This document shows, piece by piece, positions 6,153 to 7,713 of a stretch of 7,713 nucleotides of DNA. How positions within the stretch are numbered: the first letter of the stretch is position 1; the number at the start of each line of letters is the position of its first letter. This DNA comes from an uncultured Lactobacillus sp. (lineage in GTDB: Bacteria > Bacillota > Bacilli > Lactobacillales > Lactobacillaceae). Location of the stretch: the NCBI GenBank assembly GCA_946409675.1, contig CAMJXI010000043.1, positions 1 through 7,713 on the forward strand, in the 5' to 3' direction. A model generated the notes under the pieces. The model was not told where the DNA came from. It ran no database searches and worked only from the letters and a program-made list of their open reading frames with translations. Both the position numbers and the translations under genes were made by a program.

Positions 6153-7326
6153 CTAATTGCACCTCTCGTGAAGCTTTTTCTGTCGCAGCAATATTTAAGA
6201 CCAGCCCAATTGAGGCCGTTAACGCCACAATACTTGACCCCCCGTAACTGATAAACGGCAAAGTTACCCCAGTGATTGGCAGTAACCCAAGCGCCGCCCC
6301 CACGTTAAAGAAGGTTTGAATCAGAATCATCGTGGCGACCCCATAACAAACTAACGCGTTAAACGTGCTTTGGGCTTTCAACCCAACCATCGTAATCCGC
6401 CAAATTAAGAAGAAGAGGATTGCCAAAATTGCGATTGCCCCAATGACCCCTAATTCTTCTGTAATAACTGAAATAATAAAATCGGTGTATGGTTCAGGCA
6501 AGTAGCCCCGTTTTTGGATACTGTTACCCAGTCCTACGCCAAAAAGTCCGCCGTTGTGCATCGCATAATATGAGTTAACCAGTTGTGCCCCACCATGTTG
6601 TTCTAGCCTGAAGGGATCACTAAACGAGATCAACCGTTGGAACTGATAGCTGTTTTGTAAGAATGGCGGATTCCAAGCAATCAAGAACACTACCAGACCA
6701 ACAACCACTGTGATCAATAAAATATAAAATAATAAGGCGAGTCTTGAAGGAATCCCAGACAAGGTGAACATCACAAAAGTAATGAAGAAGAGGATTGCTG
6801 CCCCACCTAAGTCGGGTTGGACTAAGACCATGATAATCAAGAGAATCGCAATAATTGAGGGGTGAAATAGCTCGGCCATGATTTTGCCGCTGACGAACTT
6901 TCCGTCTCGCAGACTAAGCACGTAAGCCAGGTAGACTATCAAGATAAGCTTTAAGAACTCGACTGGTTGAATATTAATCGGTCCGAGGTTAATCCAACCA
7001 ACGGCACCGTTAACCGCAGCAGAGTCCCCTTTGATGAATTTTAAGGCAACCAAATAAACCAGCATCAACGCAATGACGAGCATCGCAAATTGAATAACGG
7101 ATTTGTTCTTAAAGATTCGTAATTTCATTTGAAAAATTACCGCACCAATAATCAGAGCCGGAATTAAAAACATCAATTGCCTTTTTAAATACGACGTCGG
7201 ATCAAGGTCATTGATAATCAAAACATCTGAACTGGCTGAGTAAATCATTACTAACCCAATTCCCGCTAGTAAAAGGAAGGGAATCAGGACGCCATAGTCA
7301 AGATAACTAATCTTTTTCTTTTTCAA
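6133..7326 (-). CDS. ftsW: FtsW, SEDS-family peptidoglycan glycosyltransferase
   Basis: FtsW polymerises lipid II into glycan strands at the division septum, together with a class B penicillin-binding protein. The 397 residues form about ten membrane helices after a Lys-rich start (MKKKK). SEDS landmarks are NGAVGWINLGPINIQPVEFLK (106-126, with conserved W111), QPDLG (170-174), the loop GYLPEPYTDFIISVITEELG (274-293) with the essential aspartate D282, and TGVTLPFISYGGSS (352-365). The family also holds RodA and SpoVE. I favour FtsW because of the neighbours (ylbG, rsmD, coaD), as in Bacillus. The start is TTG at 7326, preceded by AGGGGTG (7332-7338) at five bases. It begins its own unit after the typA terminator and has an extended -10 promoter. 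In Bacillus and some lactobacilli pycA follows ftsW; here it is absent. Confidence 0.93.
   Translation of the reverse strand: MKKKKISYLDYGVLIPFLLLAGIGLVMIYSASSDVLIINDLDPTSYLKRQLMFLIPALIIGAVIFQMKLRIFKNKSVIQFAMLVIALMLVYLVALKFIKGDSAAVNGAVGWINLGPINIQPVEFLKLILIVYLAYVLSLRDGKFVSGKIMAELFHPSIIAILLIIMVLVQPDLGGAAILFFITFVMFTLSGIPSRLALLFYILLITVVVGLVVFLIAWNPPFLQNSYQFQRLISFSDPFRLEQHGGAQLVNSYYAMHNGGLFGVGLGNSIQKRGYLPEPYTDFIISVITEELGVIGAIAILAILFFLIWRITMVGLKAQSTFNALVCYGVATMILIQTFFNVGAALGLLPITGVTLPFISYGGSSIVALTASIGLVLNIAATEKASREVQLDEFGNE
6160..6166 (-). promoter_or_regulatory. Ribosome binding site of ylbG within ftsW
   Basis: AGAGGTG on the minus strand lies seven bases before ATG at 6152, inside the ftsW coding end. 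The second candidate ATG at 6140 is preceded only by TTTGGAA. This fixes the longer YlbG and its 20-base overlap with ftsW. Confidence 0.8.
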
Positions 7327-7354
7327 AAAAACACCCCTAAAATAATCTTTCTTA

Positions 7355-7363
7355 ATTATATCA
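7355..7363 (-). promoter_or_regulatory. Extended -10 promoter of ftsW
   Basis: The minus strand reads TGATATAAT: a perfect TATAAT at 7355-7360 with the TGn extension just upstream. No good -35 lies 16-18 bases before it (best TTAGTA at 7378-7383), as is usual for extended -10 promoters. Transcription should begin near 7348, giving a leader of only about 20 bases before the TTG of ftsW. The putative -35 region touches the T-run of the typA terminator, so the two are packed together. Confidence 0.75.
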
Positions 7364-7381
7364 TGGATTAAGAAAAGTACT

Positions 7382-7416
7382 AAAAAAAGCCAAATAGAAA
7401 TTCATCTACTTGGCTT
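7382..7416 (-). terminator. Rho-independent terminator after typA
   Basis: On the minus strand AAGCCAAGTAGA pairs with TCTATTTGGCTT: a 12-bp stem with one G-T pair and a 6-base loop TGAATT, followed by a T-run. It begins 12 bases beyond the typA stop codon. The plus-strand side has no T-run, so it acts on typA transcription only. It shows that ftsW needs its own promoter. Confidence 0.92.
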
Positions 7417-7427
7417 AAATTAATAAT

Positions 7428-7667
7428 TTAGTTTGCTTGACCCTTACGTTTGTCATACTTTTGACGTTCCGTAGTGTTTAAAATCTTCTTACGAAGACGA
7501 ACACTCTTAGGGGTTACTTCACAATATTCATCTTCATTCAAGAATTCAATTGATTGTTCAAGTGAAAGGTTCTTAGGTGTCTTGATAGCTGCGGCGTGAT
7601 CTTTACCAGATGCACGAGTGTTGGTAAGGTTTTTACCCTTAGTAACGTTAACAGCGATATCACGATC
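7428..7667 (-). CDS. typA: Translational GTPase TypA/BipA, C-terminal part
   Basis: TypA (BipA) is a ribosome-binding GTPase related to EF-G, needed for ribosome assembly and stress or cold growth. Only the last 79 codons are here, out of a family length of about 610. They hold the TypA-specific C-terminal domain, with the ribosome-contacting loop NVTKGKNLTNTRASGKD and the block EFLNEDEYCEVTPKSVRLRK. The GTPase domain lies outside the window. The protein ends in a basic tail, KYDKRKGQAN, with stop TAA at 7428-7430. The 5' cut at 7667 falls directly at the adapter junction, so it is a contig end and not a pseudogene. Neighbouring ftsW is a usual partner in lactobacilli. Confidence 0.95.
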   Translation of the reverse strand, partial: DRDIAVNVTKGKNLTNTRASGKDHAAAIKTPKNLSLEQSIEFLNEDEYCEVTPKSVRLRKKILNTTERQKYDKRKGQAN

Positions 7668-7713
7668 AGATCGGAAGAGCGTCGTGTAGGGAAAGAGTGT
7701 AGATCTCGGTGGT
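7668..7713. other. Illumina adapter (universal/read 1 side), not genomic
   Basis: These 46 bases match the reverse complement of the Illumina TruSeq universal adapter, starting AGATCGGAAGAGCGTCGTG and ending AGATCTCGGTGGT. The first A is the A-tail junction, so the last genomic base is 7667. This and the left adapter both face outward. The sequence should be trimmed before annotation because it interrupts typA. Confidence 0.99.

Noticed and set aside
46..7667. Internal chimera or misassembly, suggested by adapter ends
   Set aside because: All genes are intact across junctions, on one strand and in an order known from Firmicutes; only the ends are artificial.
46..7667. Hidden novel system (defence, mobile or RNA element)
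   Set aside because: Every genomic stretch is accounted for by recognised core genes and short control regions. I saw no direct repeats, transposase, tRNA or array.

Overview
The window looks like a piece of chromosome from a low-GC Firmicute, most likely a lactic acid bacterium of the Lactobacillaceae. This rests on AT-rich sequence, strong AGAGG/GAGGTG-type Shine-Dalgarno sites, frequent TTG starts, and a gene order (typA, ftsW, ylbG, rsmD, coaD, ylbL/sepM, comEA, comEC, holA) made of families that neighbour each other in Bacillus and lactobacilli. I cannot name the genus from the sequence alone. Only bases 46-7667 are genomic. Bases 1-45 and 7668-7713 are Illumina library adapter, so holA at the left and typA at the right are cut off by the end of the contig and are not broken genes.

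All nine genes are on the minus strand, so transcription runs from right to left. At the right is the last 79 codons of typA (a ribosome-associated GTPase), closed by a strong terminator. A short extended -10 promoter then drives a tight five-gene unit: ftsW (septal peptidoglycan glycosyltransferase), ylbG (small protein of unknown role), rsmD (16S rRNA methyltransferase), coaD (coenzyme A synthesis) and ylbL/sepM (membrane-anchored PDZ/Lon-type protease). The genes overlap or lie 1-3 bases apart. The unit ends in a perfect hairpin terminator that contains the last codons and stop of the protease gene.

After a spacer of about 70 bases comes a second unit: comEA (membrane DNA receptor), comEC (DNA-uptake channel) and holA (clamp-loader delta subunit, 3' end missing). 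comEA/comEC overlap and comEC/holA overlap, so translation is probably coupled. comEA and comEC look intact, so the core DNA-uptake step of natural transformation may work in this organism. The comEA upstream region has no good housekeeping promoter but has an A6T6 tract and an ACGA-N4-TCGT inverted repeat resembling the competence cin-box.

I found no mobile element, RNA gene, CRISPR array or new defence-type system. The points most worth checking are the adapter ends, the putative competence promoter, the stop codon placed in a terminator loop, and a switch in third-base preference between the two transcription units. No genomic stretch longer than about 100 bases lacks a gene.
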